Positions 27,881-37,579 of a DNA stretch of 64,000 nucleotides are shown here, in pieces. The notes below the pieces were generated by a model, which was not told the origin of the DNA, ran no database searches, and saw nothing but the letters and a program-made list of their open reading frames with translations. The translations under genes were made by a program, and so were the position numbers. Every line of letters begins with the position of its first letter. Positions within the stretch are counted from its first letter, which is position 1. Origin of the DNA: Clostridium nigeriense (lineage in GTDB: Bacteria > Bacillota > Clostridia > Clostridiales > Clostridiaceae); the NCBI RefSeq assembly GCF_900086595.1, contig NZ_LT575472.1, forward strand, positions 1,757,971 through 1,821,970, given 5' to 3'.

Positions 27881-28330
27881 ATGGCTGAGGAGAAAAAAGA
27901 AAATAAAAAGAATAAAAAAGGTATGCTAATAATTTTACTACTTTTAATATTTGTAGGTGCAGGAACTTTTGGAGGAGTATATTTTTTTATGAGCAAAAAC
28001 AATGCATCACTACCAGTGGTAGTTGAAGAAAGCTTTGTTGAAGTTGGAGAAATTTTTGTTAATTTAAGTGATGAAGGTTCTAAAAGATATGTAAAACTTA
28101 ATATGTCCATTAGCTATGATAAGGCAAATAAGGATTTAGCTAAGGAAATAGAAGAAAAAAAAGTAGTTATTAGAGATGTAGCTATTTTCTATATAAAATC
28201 CTGTAAGGCAAAAGATTTTGAACCTTCAAATGAAGTTATTTTAAAAGGTGATTTAATTTCAAGGATTAATCAAAAGTTAACAGCAGGAGTACTAAAGGAT
28301 GTTTATATAAGCGATATTATAGTACAGTAA
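27881..28330 (+). CDS. fliL: Flagellar basal body-associated protein FliL
   Basis: The product (149 aa) is a single-pass membrane protein (helix at about residues 14-34) with a periplasmic-type C-terminal domain beginning VEVGEIFVNLSDEGSKRYVK. FliL rings surround and support the stator. It follows motB after one base, behind AAGGAGGAAAG. Confidence 0.9.
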   Translation: MAEEKKENKKNKKGMLIILLLLIFVGAGTFGGVYFFMSKNNASLPVVVEESFVEVGEIFVNLSDEGSKRYVKLNMSISYDKANKDLAKEIEEKKVVIRDVAIFYIKSCKAKDFEPSNEVILKGDLISRINQKLTAGVLKDVYISDIIVQ

Positions 28331-28348
28331 GGAAAGTTGAGAGAAGGT

Positions 28349-28717
28349 ATGGATTTTGCATTTTTAATTATTAAGTTATTATTTGCTTTATTATTTGTAT
28401 TTTCACTTATGTACTTAGTATTTAAATTAAGTGGAGATAAAATTAATAAGATGAATGAAGGAAAGTATATTAAAGTTTTGGAAAGAACTCAAATATCAAG
28501 GGATTCATCTATAGCGGTAGTTAAGGTTGGAAACAAAGGTTATATATTAAGTGCCTCTAGTAATAAGGTAGAAAAATTAGATGACTTAACTGAAGAAGAA
28601 ATATTTCTTTTAGAAGAAAATAAAAGAATTGAAAAAGAAAAAATAAAGGGACAATATGAAATAGTAATGAGTGAATTTAAATCTAAAATTAATAGATTTA
28701 AGAAGAAAAATAACTAA
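28349..28717 (+). CDS. fliO: Flagellar biosynthesis protein FliO/FliZ
   Basis: The product (122 aa) has one N-terminal membrane helix (AFLIIKLLFALLFVFSLMYL) and a small cytosolic domain with the FliO-type segment KVLERTQISRDSSIAVVKVG. FliO helps FliP assemble in the export gate. ATG 28349 is preferred over TTG 28337 because GAGAAGG sits at the right distance from it. Confidence 0.85.
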   Translation: MDFAFLIIKLLFALLFVFSLMYLVFKLSGDKINKMNEGKYIKVLERTQISRDSSIAVVKVGNKGYILSASSNKVEKLDDLTEEEIFLLEENKRIEKEKIKGQYEIVMSEFKSKINRFKKKNN

Positions 28718-28730
28718 GAGGAAGAGTTTT

Positions 28731-29501
28731 ATGAAAAAGAAAAAATATTTATTAATGGCCATTGTAATGATAACCTTAATATTCACCTTCAATAAAAGTG
28801 TAAGTGCTGAGCCTATTAATGTACCAGATATCAATTTTTCAGTTGGAGGAGAAAATGCTTCACCTCAAAATTATGTTGATAATATAAAGTTACTAATAGT
28901 ATTAACTATACTAACATTATTGCCATCAATAATAATAATGATGACATCTTTTACAAGAATAATTGTAGTATTTTCTTTCTTAAAAAATGCATTAGGAGCA
29001 CAACAATCTATTCCTAATCAAATTTTAATTGGACTAGCATTATTTTTAACTATTTTTATAATGCAACCAGTTTATTCGGAAATAAATAATAAGGCTTTTA
29101 AACCTTTTATGGATAATGAAATAACACAAGAGGAAGCTATGGAGGCTGGAAGTAAGCCTTTAAGAGAATTTATGCTAAGACAAACAAGGCAAAAGGATTT
29201 AGAGTTATTTATAGAAGCTTCCAAGTTAGATAAAACTGAAATAACAAAAGAAAATGTACCGCTAACAGTAGTTATACCAGCTTTTGCTATTAGCGAGTTA
29301 AAAACAGCATTTCAAATAGGATTTTTACTTTTCTTACCATTTATAATGATAGATATGGTAGTAGCAAGTATACTTATGTCCATGGGAATGTTTATGCTAC
29401 CTCCAGTTATGGTAGCATTACCATTTAAGCTTTTACTATTTGTAATGGTAGATGGATGGTATTTAATTGTAAAATCATTAATAATGAGTTTTGGAGGGTA
29501 G
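28731..29501 (+). CDS. fliP: Flagellar export gate protein FliP
   Basis: The product (256 aa) is a core component of the export gate. It has a cleavable-type signal sequence (KKKKYLLMAIVMITLIFTF, then SVSAEP) and the conserved SFTRIIVVFSFLKNALGAQQ and LPFIMIDMVVASILMSMGMF. ATG 28731 follows GAGGAAG. The longer open frame from 28671 overlaps fliO and lacks a signal. Confidence 0.96.
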   Translation: MKKKKYLLMAIVMITLIFTFNKSVSAEPINVPDINFSVGGENASPQNYVDNIKLLIVLTILTLLPSIIIMMTSFTRIIVVFSFLKNALGAQQSIPNQILIGLALFLTIFIMQPVYSEINNKAFKPFMDNEITQEEAMEAGSKPLREFMLRQTRQKDLELFIEASKLDKTEITKENVPLTVVIPAFAISELKTAFQIGFLLFLPFIMIDMVVASILMSMGMFMLPPVMVALPFKLLLFVMVDGWYLIVKSLIMSFGG

Positions 29502-29510
29502 GTGAAAGTT

Positions 29511-29780
29511 TTGAGTGAAAATTTAGTAGTAGGAATTGTAAGAGATGCTTTATATACATCATTAAAGGTGGCAGGGCCAATATTACTAGTTTCAATATTA
29601 ATTGGACTTATAATAAGTATATTTCAAGCAACTACCCAAATTCAAGAACAAACCTTAACTTTTGTTCCTAAGCTTATTGGTATAGCAGCAGTAGGGCTAA
29701 TGCTAGGAAGCTTTATGCTACATACATTAGTAAGTTTCACGGAAAGAATATTTGAAATAATTATTAAAATATCTACTTAG
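29511..29780 (+). CDS. fliQ: Flagellar export gate protein FliQ
   Basis: The product (89 aa from TTG 29511, the normal FliQ length) has two membrane helices, with the family motif ILIGLIISIFQATTQIQEQT. AGGTGA upstream supports TTG 29511; GTG 29502 is an alternative that would add three residues. Confidence 0.93.
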   Translation: MSENLVVGIVRDALYTSLKVAGPILLVSILIGLIISIFQATTQIQEQTLTFVPKLIGIAAVGLMLGSFMLHTLVSFTERIFEIIIKIST

Positions 29781-29794
29781 GAGGTAGATAAGAT

Positions 29795-31639
29795 ATGATA
29801 GATACAGCCTACTTTTTGGCACTATTTTTTATATTTTTAAGAGTAACTTCATTTTTTACTATATCAAATATTTTCTTTCCAAATGGAACACCAAAAACTT
29901 TAAAGGCTATGTTTTCACTAATATTTTCTTTTGCATTATTAGGAGGAATAGATTATTCAAGTATAGGAGAAATAACCAGCAATTATTATTTAATAATTTA
30001 TATGTTTTTTGAAGTTACTAATGGATTAATACTTGGATTAATTTCTAATATAGCCTTTGAAATACTATTAATGGCAGGAAGTTTAATAGATGTACATATA
30101 GGACTTAGTATGATAAATACTATAGATCCTAATAGTAAGGCAAGTACTACAATAACAGGAAATTTACTTCATTATATAGCTTTAGTAGTTTTCTTTATAG
30201 TAGATGGGCATCATATGTTAATTAAATCTCTTATAGAAAGTTTTATTACCTTACCAATGGGAAAGGGGTTACTTTATGGAGACACTATGATGACAATGAT
30301 TGAAATAGTGGCCAACTATTTTTTAATAGGTTTGAAAATAGCAATACCAATAGTATTGATTATTATATTAACAGATGTTTCTATGGGATTAATATCAAGG
30401 GCAGTTCCTCAAATTAATGTAATGATACTTGGAATGCCAGTAAAAATGTTAGTTGGAATTATTGCTATAGGAGTATCACTACCAATTATACTTAAGTTAT
30501 TTTTAAATAGTATAAGCTATTTACCAGATATATTTAGAAAAATAATAACTACAGTTCCATTGGTATTTTTAATCGGTGCAGATGAAAAAACGGAAGAAGC
30601 CACACCAAAGAAAAAGAGTGATTCAAGAAAAAAAGGTCAAGTTCCTAGAAGTAAAGATGTAGGTCTTGGAATTACAATGATAGCAACAACTTTAGTAATA
30701 ATAACGCTAAGTGGATTTATAGTATCTATATTAAAAAACAACATAATTTATTTTTTAGGTGATATGGGAACTATGGAAATAACCGAAAGTAGTTTAAAAG
30801 GAATAAATGCATTTGTGTTAAGCAAAGTAGCTATTGCTATGATGCCTGTAATATTGCCAATAATGATAGCAGGGGTTATTGCAAGTTTAATTCAATCAGG
30901 ATTTTTAGTAGTTAAGGATGCTATAAAACCTTCCTTTGGAAAATTAAATCCAATAAATGGGATTAAGAATATGTTTTCTAAGAAATCTTTAGTGGAATTA
31001 GTTAAAAATTTAATTTTAATTTCTATAGTAATATTTATAGCATATTCCTACATAAGGGATAATTTTAATAAGATAATGCAAATAGGAAATATTTACCTAC
31101 CTTCCTTAGGTGGTGAAGTTAAATCACTAATAACAGGTATTTTTATAAAAATATGCGTATTACTTGTAGTAATAGCAGTTATAGATTATGTAGTTCAATA
31201 TAGGCTTTTCCAGAAAGATATTAGAATGACAAAGCAAGAAATTAAAGAAGAATATAAACAAATGGAGGGTGATCCTCAAATAAAATCTAAAATAAAGCAA
31301 AAGCAAAGAGAAATGTCACAAAGAAGAATGATGCAATCCGTTGGAGATGCTACGGTAGTTATTACAAACCCAACTCATTTAGCAGTAGCTATTAAGTATG
31401 TAGAAGGGGAGTCAGAAGCACCTAAGGTTGTAGCTAAGGGAGCCGATGCTATTGCTATAAAAATAAAAGAAAAAGCATTAGAATCAAAGGTTCCAATAAT
31501 AGAAAATAAACCTTTAGCCAGGATGATATACGAAACTGTAGATATAGATAAAGAAATTCCACAAGATATGTATCAAGCGGTGGCAGAAGTATTAGCTATG
31601 GTATATAAATTGGAGAAAAAGAAAAAAGGTACTAGATAA
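29795..31639 (+). CDS. fliR-flhB: Fused export gate protein FliR-FlhB
   Basis: One frame of 614 codons joins FliR (about residues 1-255, several membrane helices) to FlhB (from about 260, starting GADEKTEEATPKKKSDSRKK). FlhB keeps the autocleavage motif N525-P526-T527-H528 in VVITNPTHLAVAIKY, which switches export from hook to filament subunits. Fusion of these two genes is known in Clostridium and works in a closed export gate. No stop or frameshift is visible at the junction. Confidence 0.95.
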   Translation: MIDTAYFLALFFIFLRVTSFFTISNIFFPNGTPKTLKAMFSLIFSFALLGGIDYSSIGEITSNYYLIIYMFFEVTNGLILGLISNIAFEILLMAGSLIDVHIGLSMINTIDPNSKASTTITGNLLHYIALVVFFIVDGHHMLIKSLIESFITLPMGKGLLYGDTMMTMIEIVANYFLIGLKIAIPIVLIIILTDVSMGLISRAVPQINVMILGMPVKMLVGIIAIGVSLPIILKLFLNSISYLPDIFRKIITTVPLVFLIGADEKTEEATPKKKSDSRKKGQVPRSKDVGLGITMIATTLVIITLSGFIVSILKNNIIYFLGDMGTMEITESSLKGINAFVLSKVAIAMMPVILPIMIAGVIASLIQSGFLVVKDAIKPSFGKLNPINGIKNMFSKKSLVELVKNLILISIVIFIAYSYIRDNFNKIMQIGNIYLPSLGGEVKSLITGIFIKICVLLVVIAVIDYVVQYRLFQKDIRMTKQEIKEEYKQMEGDPQIKSKIKQKQREMSQRRMMQSVGDATVVITNPTHLAVAIKYVEGESEAPKVVAKGADAIAIKIKEKALESKVPIIENKPLARMIYETVDIDKEIPQDMYQAVAEVLAMVYKLEKKKKGTR

Positions 31640-31653
31640 AGGATGGGATAAGG

Positions 31654-33714
31654 TTGCTTGAAAATAATAGATTAAATTTAAAAAAGAATACAGATATATT
31701 GGTGGCCTTTGGGGTATTAGGAATTGTTCTTATGATAATAATACCTCTTCCATCAGCTATTTTGGATGTTTTATTAGCTTTTAATATTACGTTATCAGCT
31801 ATAATCATAATGATTACAATGTTTACAACTAATGTTTTACAATTGTCAGTTTTCCCAACATTATTACTTGTAACTACATTGCTTAGATTAGGTCTTAATA
31901 TTTCATCAACAAGACTTATATTAAGTGAAGGAAGCGCAGGAAAAATAATTGAAGCCTTTGGTGAGTTTGTTATAGGTGGAAATTATGTAGTTGGTATTAT
32001 AATATTTTTAATAATAATAATAATTCAGTTTGTAGTTATAACTAATGGTGCAGGTAGAGTTTCAGAAGTATCAGCAAGATTTACTTTAGATGCTATGCCT
32101 GGAAAACAAATGAGTATAGATGCAGATTTAAATGCAGGTATTATAGACGAGGTTACAGCAAGAAAAAGAAGAGAGGATTTACAATCTGAAGCAGACTTCT
32201 ATGGAGCAATGGATGGTGCATCTAAGTTTGTTAAGGGTGATGCAATAGCAGGTATAATAATTACAATTATAAATATAATTGCTGGTATCATTATTGGAGT
32301 AATGGGAGGAATGGATTTTTTACAAGCAGGAGCAACTTATACTAAGCTTACTATAGGTGATGGTTTAGTTAGCCAAATTCCGGCCTTATTAATATCAACT
32401 GCATCAGGTATATTAGTAACTAGATCAGGGAGTGCAGATAACTTTGGTAAAACCTTTAGTAAACAACTTACAGCCTTTCCAGTTGCACTTGGAATAGTTT
32501 CAGCTGTTATGTTCTTCCTAGCATTGATTCCTAGTATGCCAATGTTTCCTTTTATGTTAGCAGCAGTAACTGGGGCTGTTTCTACTTATATGCTTATTAA
32601 GGAAGAGCAAAAGACTCAAGAGGAGGAACTTGCAAGAGTTGAAGAAGAATATACAGAATTAGAGAGAAAAGAACCAGAAAATGTAATGACTTTAATTTCT
32701 GTAGAACCAATGGAAGTTGAGATTGGTTATGGACTTATTCCTTTAGCAGATGAATCTACAGGTGGTGATTTACTACAAAGAATAGCATCAGTTAGAAGGC
32801 AATGTGCTATTGAAATGGGAATAGTAGTACAACCTATTAGAATAAGAGATAATTTACAGTTAAAAACAAATGAGTATGTAATAAAGATTAGAGGAACAGT
32901 AATAGCTTCAGCAGAACTTATGGCAAATATGTTACTTTGCATGGATCCAACAGGAGATAACTCTCAAATTGCAGGTATTAGGACAATAGAGCCTACTTTT
33001 AAATTACCAGCAGTATGGATTAATAAGGATCAAAGGGAAGAAGCCGAAATAAAGGGATTAACAGTAGTCGATCCAACAACTGTTATGGTTACACATTTAA
33101 CTGAAACAATTAAATCTCATTCCTATGAATTACTTGGTAGACAAGAAGTTCAATTAATAGTTGAAAATACTAAAGAAAAATATAGTGCTGTAGTAGATGA
33201 ATTAATACCAGATCTTATGACCATAGGTGAACTTCAAAAAGTATTACAAAATCTATTAAGAGAGAAGGTTCCAATAAAGGATATGGTTACAATAATGGAA
33301 TCTTTAGCAGATAACTCTAGATTAACTAAGGATTTAGAACTTTTAACAGAGTATGTTAGATTTTCACTATCTAGAACTATATGCAATCAAATTATAGATG
33401 AAGAGAGAGCAATTACAGTAGTAACATTATCACCTCAAATAGAGGAAATAATCGCAGCTAATACACAAAAATCAATACAAGGTTCATTCCCAGCAGTAGA
33501 TCCAGATACAACTACAAAGATATTTAATTGTATAAGAGATACTATAGATAGGGTTTATTTCTATAACAATCAACCGGTAATATTGGTATCACCAAATATT
33601 AGACCAGTATTTAGAAAGCTTATAGAAATGGTATTCCCACATATTATGGTTATATCATTAAATGAAATTCCTAATGATGTGGAAATAAGGACAGAAGGAG
33701 TTGTATCATTATAA
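31654..33714 (+). CDS. flhA: Flagellar export protein FlhA
   Basis: The product (686 aa) has eight membrane helices in the first half and a cytoplasmic ring domain in the second. Family motifs are LLLVTTLLRLGLNISSTRLI and the FHIPEP-type region VTNGAGRVSEVSARFTLDAM. Length is normal. The start is TTG 31654 after AAGGATGGGATAAGG. The last base of the stop overlaps flhF. Confidence 0.96.
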   Translation: MLENNRLNLKKNTDILVAFGVLGIVLMIIIPLPSAILDVLLAFNITLSAIIIMITMFTTNVLQLSVFPTLLLVTTLLRLGLNISSTRLILSEGSAGKIIEAFGEFVIGGNYVVGIIIFLIIIIIQFVVITNGAGRVSEVSARFTLDAMPGKQMSIDADLNAGIIDEVTARKRREDLQSEADFYGAMDGASKFVKGDAIAGIIITIINIIAGIIIGVMGGMDFLQAGATYTKLTIGDGLVSQIPALLISTASGILVTRSGSADNFGKTFSKQLTAFPVALGIVSAVMFFLALIPSMPMFPFMLAAVTGAVSTYMLIKEEQKTQEEELARVEEEYTELERKEPENVMTLISVEPMEVEIGYGLIPLADESTGGDLLQRIASVRRQCAIEMGIVVQPIRIRDNLQLKTNEYVIKIRGTVIASAELMANMLLCMDPTGDNSQIAGIRTIEPTFKLPAVWINKDQREEAEIKGLTVVDPTTVMVTHLTETIKSHSYELLGRQEVQLIVENTKEKYSAVVDELIPDLMTIGELQKVLQNLLREKVPIKDMVTIMESLADNSRLTKDLELLTEYVRFSLSRTICNQIIDEERAITVVTLSPQIEEIIAANTQKSIQGSFPAVDPDTTTKIFNCIRDTIDRVYFYNNQPVILVSPNIRPVFRKLIEMVFPHIMVISLNEIPNDVEIRTEGVVSL

Positions 33715-34835
33715 TGGTTATAAAGAAATATATAGTTAAAAACATGAATGAGGCTTTAACAAGAATAAGATATGAATTAGGTAAGGATGCAATTATTTTA
33801 AGCCAAAGAAAAGTAAGGGAATCAGGAGTAAAGGGATACTTTAAGCCTAAATTAATAGAGGTTACAGCAGCATTAGAAAATAATAAGTTAGAGAAAAAAA
33901 ATAAATATGAAACTGTTGAAAAAGAAGAAAATATAGACAGTTTTAAAGCTTCATTAAATAGTATAAAAAATATTATTGATAAAGAAGATAAAAAATCAAA
34001 GGAACCAGAGAATAACTTAAAAGAAGAAGTTAAAGAAATAAAAGATTTGTTAAATAAGGTTATAAAAAACACTAATAAAGAAAAAGAGGATAATCTGGTT
34101 GAAAATTATTTAAATGAAATAGATGTAGATAAAAATTTATTAGAAGGTTTAGATTTAGAAGATTATGATGATATAGATAAATTTAAAGAAGACTTTAAGA
34201 CATTATTAAGTAAAGAGATTAAAGTTTCTACTAAGGATTTAAGTGGGAAAATTGCATTGATAGGTCCAACAGGAGTAGGAAAGACTACAACAATTGCAAA
34301 GCTTGCAGGAAGACTTGCTTTAATCGATAAAAAGAAGGTTGGATTAATAACTATAGATACATATAGAATTGGAGCTGTAGAACAACTAAAAACTTATGCA
34401 GAAATTATGAATATTCCATTTAAAGTAGTTATTACACTAAAAGAAATGGAAAAGGCAATTAAAGAACTTGAAGATTGTGATGTTATATTAATCGATACTA
34501 CAGGAAGAAGTAGTAAAAATACAATGCAAATATCTGAACTTAGAGCTTTTATACAAAAAATTAATGCCGATAATATTTCTTTAGTTATAAGTGGTACTAC
34601 TAAAAATAAAGATATAGATACTATATTAAAAGGTTATGGAGAAATAAACTATGAAAATATTATAATAACTAAATTAGATGAAACCACTTCCTATGGATGT
34701 ATTTATAATATTATTAAAAAATCTAAAAAAGAAATAGCTTATATAACAACAGGACAAAATGTTCCAGAGGATATAAAAACACCTTCAATAAATGAGGTTT
34801 GTAAATTGGTTCTTGGGGAGGATACTATATGTTAG
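33714..34835 (+). CDS. flhF: Flagellar placement GTPase FlhF
   Basis: The product (373 aa) is an SRP-type GTPase that controls flagellar number and position. It starts VIKKYIVKNMNEALTRIRYE, has a charged linker, then the G1 motif GPTGVGKTTTIAKLAGRLAL (about residues 183-202), DTYRIGAVEQLKTYAE and DTTGRS. It overlaps flhA by one base and flhG by seven. Confidence 0.95.
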   Translation: MVIKKYIVKNMNEALTRIRYELGKDAIILSQRKVRESGVKGYFKPKLIEVTAALENNKLEKKNKYETVEKEENIDSFKASLNSIKNIIDKEDKKSKEPENNLKEEVKEIKDLLNKVIKNTNKEKEDNLVENYLNEIDVDKNLLEGLDLEDYDDIDKFKEDFKTLLSKEIKVSTKDLSGKIALIGPTGVGKTTTIAKLAGRLALIDKKKVGLITIDTYRIGAVEQLKTYAEIMNIPFKVVITLKEMEKAIKELEDCDVILIDTTGRSSKNTMQISELRAFIQKINADNISLVISGTTKNKDIDTILKGYGEINYENIIITKLDETTSYGCIYNIIKKSKKEIAYITTGQNVPEDIKTPSINEVCKLVLGEDTIC

Positions 34836-35692
34836 ATCAAGCTGAAAGCCTAAGAAAATTAGCAAGTGGAGAAGGTTTTTTTGAAGAACATAGGAAGGCA
34901 AGAATTATAACAATTACATCAGGAAAAGGTGGAGTTGGGAAAAGTAATATTGTTGTTAATTTAGCTATTAATTTAGTTAAAAAGGGTAAAAAGGTTTTAA
35001 TTTTTGATGCAGATATAGGAATGGGTAATGATGATGTTTTAATGGGAATTTATCCAAAGCATAATGTGTTAGATTTAATTAATGGAAGATTAGCAATTGA
35101 AGATATAATAGTTGAAGGGCCGGAAGGTGTAAAGTTATTGCCTGGTGGCAGTGGACTTAATAACATAGAAGATTTACAACAAAACCAAAGAGAATTGTTT
35201 TTAAAAAAAATAGAAATGCTTGAAGGCTTTGATTATATATTCATAGATACTGGAGCAGGAATAAGTAGAAGTGTACTAGCTTTTATTGCATGCTCTGATG
35301 AAGTAGTATTAATAACTACTCCAGAGCCTACATCTTTAACAGATGGATATAGTTTATTAAAAGCGGTGAATCATTTTAAAATAAAAGATAAGGCTAATAT
35401 TATAGTTAATAAAGCTTTAGATAAAAAAGAAGGAGAAAAAACATTTCTTAAATTTAAAAGTGCTGTTAATAAATTTTTAGCTTTAGATGTAAATTTTTTA
35501 GGATATGTTTATGAAGACAGAAAGCTTATCATATCAGTTAGAAATCAAGTTCCATTTATTATTGGATATCCTAGTTGTGATGCATCTAAATGTATAGAAG
35601 ATATAACTTTGAAATTAATTGGTAATAAAAAGGAAGAAATAGGAGCTGGAGCTCAAGGGCTATTTAAAAAGCTATTTAGTATTTTTTCTTAG
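34829..35692 (+). CDS. flhG: MinD-like ATPase FlhG (YlxH/FleN)
   Basis: The product (287 aa) is a ParA/MinD-type ATPase that works with FlhF to limit flagella. The deviant Walker A TSGKGGVGKSNIVVNLA lies at about residues 29-46, and VLIFDADIGMGNDDVLMG follows. A C-terminal amphipathic tail (GLFKKLFSIFS) could bind the membrane. It overlaps flhF by seven bases. Confidence 0.95.
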   Translation: MLDQAESLRKLASGEGFFEEHRKARIITITSGKGGVGKSNIVVNLAINLVKKGKKVLIFDADIGMGNDDVLMGIYPKHNVLDLINGRLAIEDIIVEGPEGVKLLPGGSGLNNIEDLQQNQRELFLKKIEMLEGFDYIFIDTGAGISRSVLAFIACSDEVVLITTPEPTSLTDGYSLLKAVNHFKIKDKANIIVNKALDKKEGEKTFLKFKSAVNKFLALDVNFLGYVYEDRKLIISVRNQVPFIIGYPSCDASKCIEDITLKLIGNKKEEIGAGAQGLFKKLFSIFS

Positions 35693-35699
35693 GGGGTAA

Positions 35700-36341
35700 G
35701 TGTCAACAATGGAATTACTAATAAACTCTATGATAGATGTTTTATGGGAGGAAAATGTATATAAAGCAACTATTCAAGATATTAAAGAAAGTGAAATTTT
35801 AATAACTATTCCAGTAAATGATGGAATATATTTAACTTTAAAAAATGAAAGTGAAATTGAACAAATATTTTATGATGAAAAGGGAAATGTTTTTAATTAC
35901 AAAACTAAGGTAATAGGTAGATATATAGAAAAAGATATACCTTTTTATAGATTAACTAAACCATATAATATAAGAAAAATTCAAAGAAGAGACTATGTTA
36001 GGGTAAATGTAGTTCAAGTAATTAATTATATTAAAGAAAGTGATTTACAAAAAGATATAAAAACAGAAGATAATTATGAAAATGCACTACTTTTAGATTT
36101 AAGTGGTGGAGGGATGAGGATTAAGGCTAAGGAAAAATTAGAAAATAATGACGTGGTTATTGGAAATTTAAAATATGAAAATGAAAAAATAAATGTAAAA
36201 GGTAAAATAATAAGAATAGAAAAGACTGAAGATAAAAGATATATATATGGTGTTAGTTTTATAGATATGAATAATTCAACTAGAGAAAAAATAATAAGAA
36301 CAGTTTTTAAAATTATGCGTAAGCAAAGGGAACTTGTTTAG
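35700..36341 (+). CDS. PilZ-domain c-di-GMP receptor (YcgR-like flagellar brake)
   Basis: The product (213 aa) has an N-terminal YcgR-type beta domain and a C-terminal PilZ domain with both c-di-GMP motifs: RRDYVRVNV (RxxxR, about residues 100-108) and LDLSGGGMRI (D-x-S-x-x-G, about 130-139). It probably slows the motor when c-di-GMP rises. The start is GTG 35700 or ATG 35709; AGGGGG fits neither perfectly. Location between flhG and the sigma factor is usual for clostridia. Confidence 0.88.
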   Translation: MSTMELLINSMIDVLWEENVYKATIQDIKESEILITIPVNDGIYLTLKNESEIEQIFYDEKGNVFNYKTKVIGRYIEKDIPFYRLTKPYNIRKIQRRDYVRVNVVQVINYIKESDLQKDIKTEDNYENALLLDLSGGGMRIKAKEKLENNDVVIGNLKYENEKINVKGKIIRIEKTEDKRYIYGVSFIDMNNSTREKIIRTVFKIMRKQRELV

Positions 36342-36355
36342 AGGAGGTTTAATAT

Positions 36356-37081
36356 ATGGAATGTCAAAGCCCGATGATTCATAAAGAAAAAATAGTAGAA
36401 AAGTACATACCATTAGTTAAATATCTAGCATCTAGAATAATGCTAGGAAAAACTAAGTACATAGAATACGAGGATTTAGTAAGCTATGGAATTGTTGGGC
36501 TTTTAGATGCAATTAATAGATATGATTCAACAAAGGGTATGAAATTTTCTTCTTATGCAACCTTAAGAATAAAGGGTGCAATGATAGACGAAATCAGAAA
36601 AAATAGGCCTATATCTAAGGGAGCTATGGATAAACTGGCTAAGTACAATGAGTCTGTAGAAAGATTACAAAATAAATTAATGAGAGAACCATCCTTAAAG
36701 GAAATTGCAATGGATTTAAATATTTCTGAAGAAGAGGTTTCACAAGTTGAAAATAATATTAATTATATGTCTATAATTTCATTAGAATCAGTTATTTATT
36801 CTGATGATGATGACGTTACTATAATGGAAACATTAGAGGATAAAGATTCTATCTCACCAGAAGCTTCATTAGAGGATAAAGAAAAACTTGAAATTTTAGC
36901 AGAGGCTATAGAAATGCTAAAAGAAAAGGATAAGCTAATATTAAAACTTTACTATTATGAAAGATTAACATTAAAAGAAATTGGACAAGTTTTAGAAGTA
37001 TCAGAGTCAAGAGTATGTCAGTTACATAGTAGAGCTATTAGAAATTTAAGAGCGATAATGCAAAAAATTAAATATATTTAA
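36356..37081 (+). CDS. sigD: Flagellar RNA polymerase sigma factor (SigD/FliA)
   Basis: The product (241 aa) is the alternative sigma factor for late flagellar genes. Region 2 is seen as EYEDLVSYGIVGLLDAINRY and FSSYATLRIKGAMIDEIRKN, and region 4 as LTLKEIGQVLEVSESRVCQL. It begins behind GAGGAGG. Expected targets include the flagellin genes, but no clear consensus promoter was seen upstream of them in this window. The anti-sigma factor FlgM is not in the window. Confidence 0.95.
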   Translation: MECQSPMIHKEKIVEKYIPLVKYLASRIMLGKTKYIEYEDLVSYGIVGLLDAINRYDSTKGMKFSSYATLRIKGAMIDEIRKNRPISKGAMDKLAKYNESVERLQNKLMREPSLKEIAMDLNISEEEVSQVENNINYMSIISLESVIYSDDDDVTIMETLEDKDSISPEASLEDKEKLEILAEAIEMLKEKDKLILKLYYYERLTLKEIGQVLEVSESRVCQLHSRAIRNLRAIMQKIKYI

Positions 37082-37099
37082 GTAAGAAGAGGGATTTGT

Positions 37100-37579
37100 A
37101 TGCTTCCTTTATTAATAATTATAATAGGAATTATTTTAATATTTTTAAATTTAAAAGCTATAAAAAAAGAAGATAGATCTTTTGAAAAAATATTAGAAAG
37201 AGAAGAAGTAAATAATAATAAGGATTATGATCTTGAAATATTAGGAATAAGAAAAGATATGGCTGAGACTGTTTTAGAATTACAAAAGGAAATTGAAGAT
37301 TTAAAATTATCTATAAATAGTCTTAAGAAAAATGAAGTAAAAGTCGATAATATAATTAATAACCACAATTATAATAAAAATAGTCTAAAAACAGATGTTG
37401 TATCTGAAATAGATTTTTCAAACAAAATAGAGACTACTAAGGAAGAAACTTTAAAAAGTGAAAAGCAAAGAAAAGTTAAAATCCTTTTAGATAAAGGATT
37501 AACAGATGATGAGATATGTGAAAAACTATCCATAGGTAAGGGGGAGGTACTATTAATAAAAAGTTTATTAAAAAAATAA
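37100..37579 (+). CDS. Membrane-anchored coiled-coil protein in the SwrB position
   Basis: The product (159 aa) has an N-terminal membrane helix (LPLLIIIIGIILIFLNL), a charged coiled-coil middle and a C-terminal helix-turn-helix-like end (LLDKGLTDDEICEKLSIGKG). The layout (anchor, coiled coil, small C-terminal helical part) and its place right after the sigma factor recall B. subtilis SwrB, which promotes basal body activation; similarity in sequence is weak. The end overlaps the next small gene. Confidence 0.6.
   Translation: MLPLLIIIIGIILIFLNLKAIKKEDRSFEKILEREEVNNNKDYDLEILGIRKDMAETVLELQKEIEDLKLSINSLKKNEVKVDNIINNHNYNKNSLKTDVVSEIDFSNKIETTKEETLKSEKQRKVKILLDKGLTDDEICEKLSIGKGEVLLIKSLLKK

Noticed and set aside
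28671..28730. Longer start for fliP
   Set aside because: It overlaps fliO, has no Shine-Dalgarno and would bury the signal peptide.
33671..34072. 133-codon minus-strand frame across the flhA-flhF junction
   Set aside because: It opposes two conserved genes and has the Phe/Ser/Leu composition of a complement frame.
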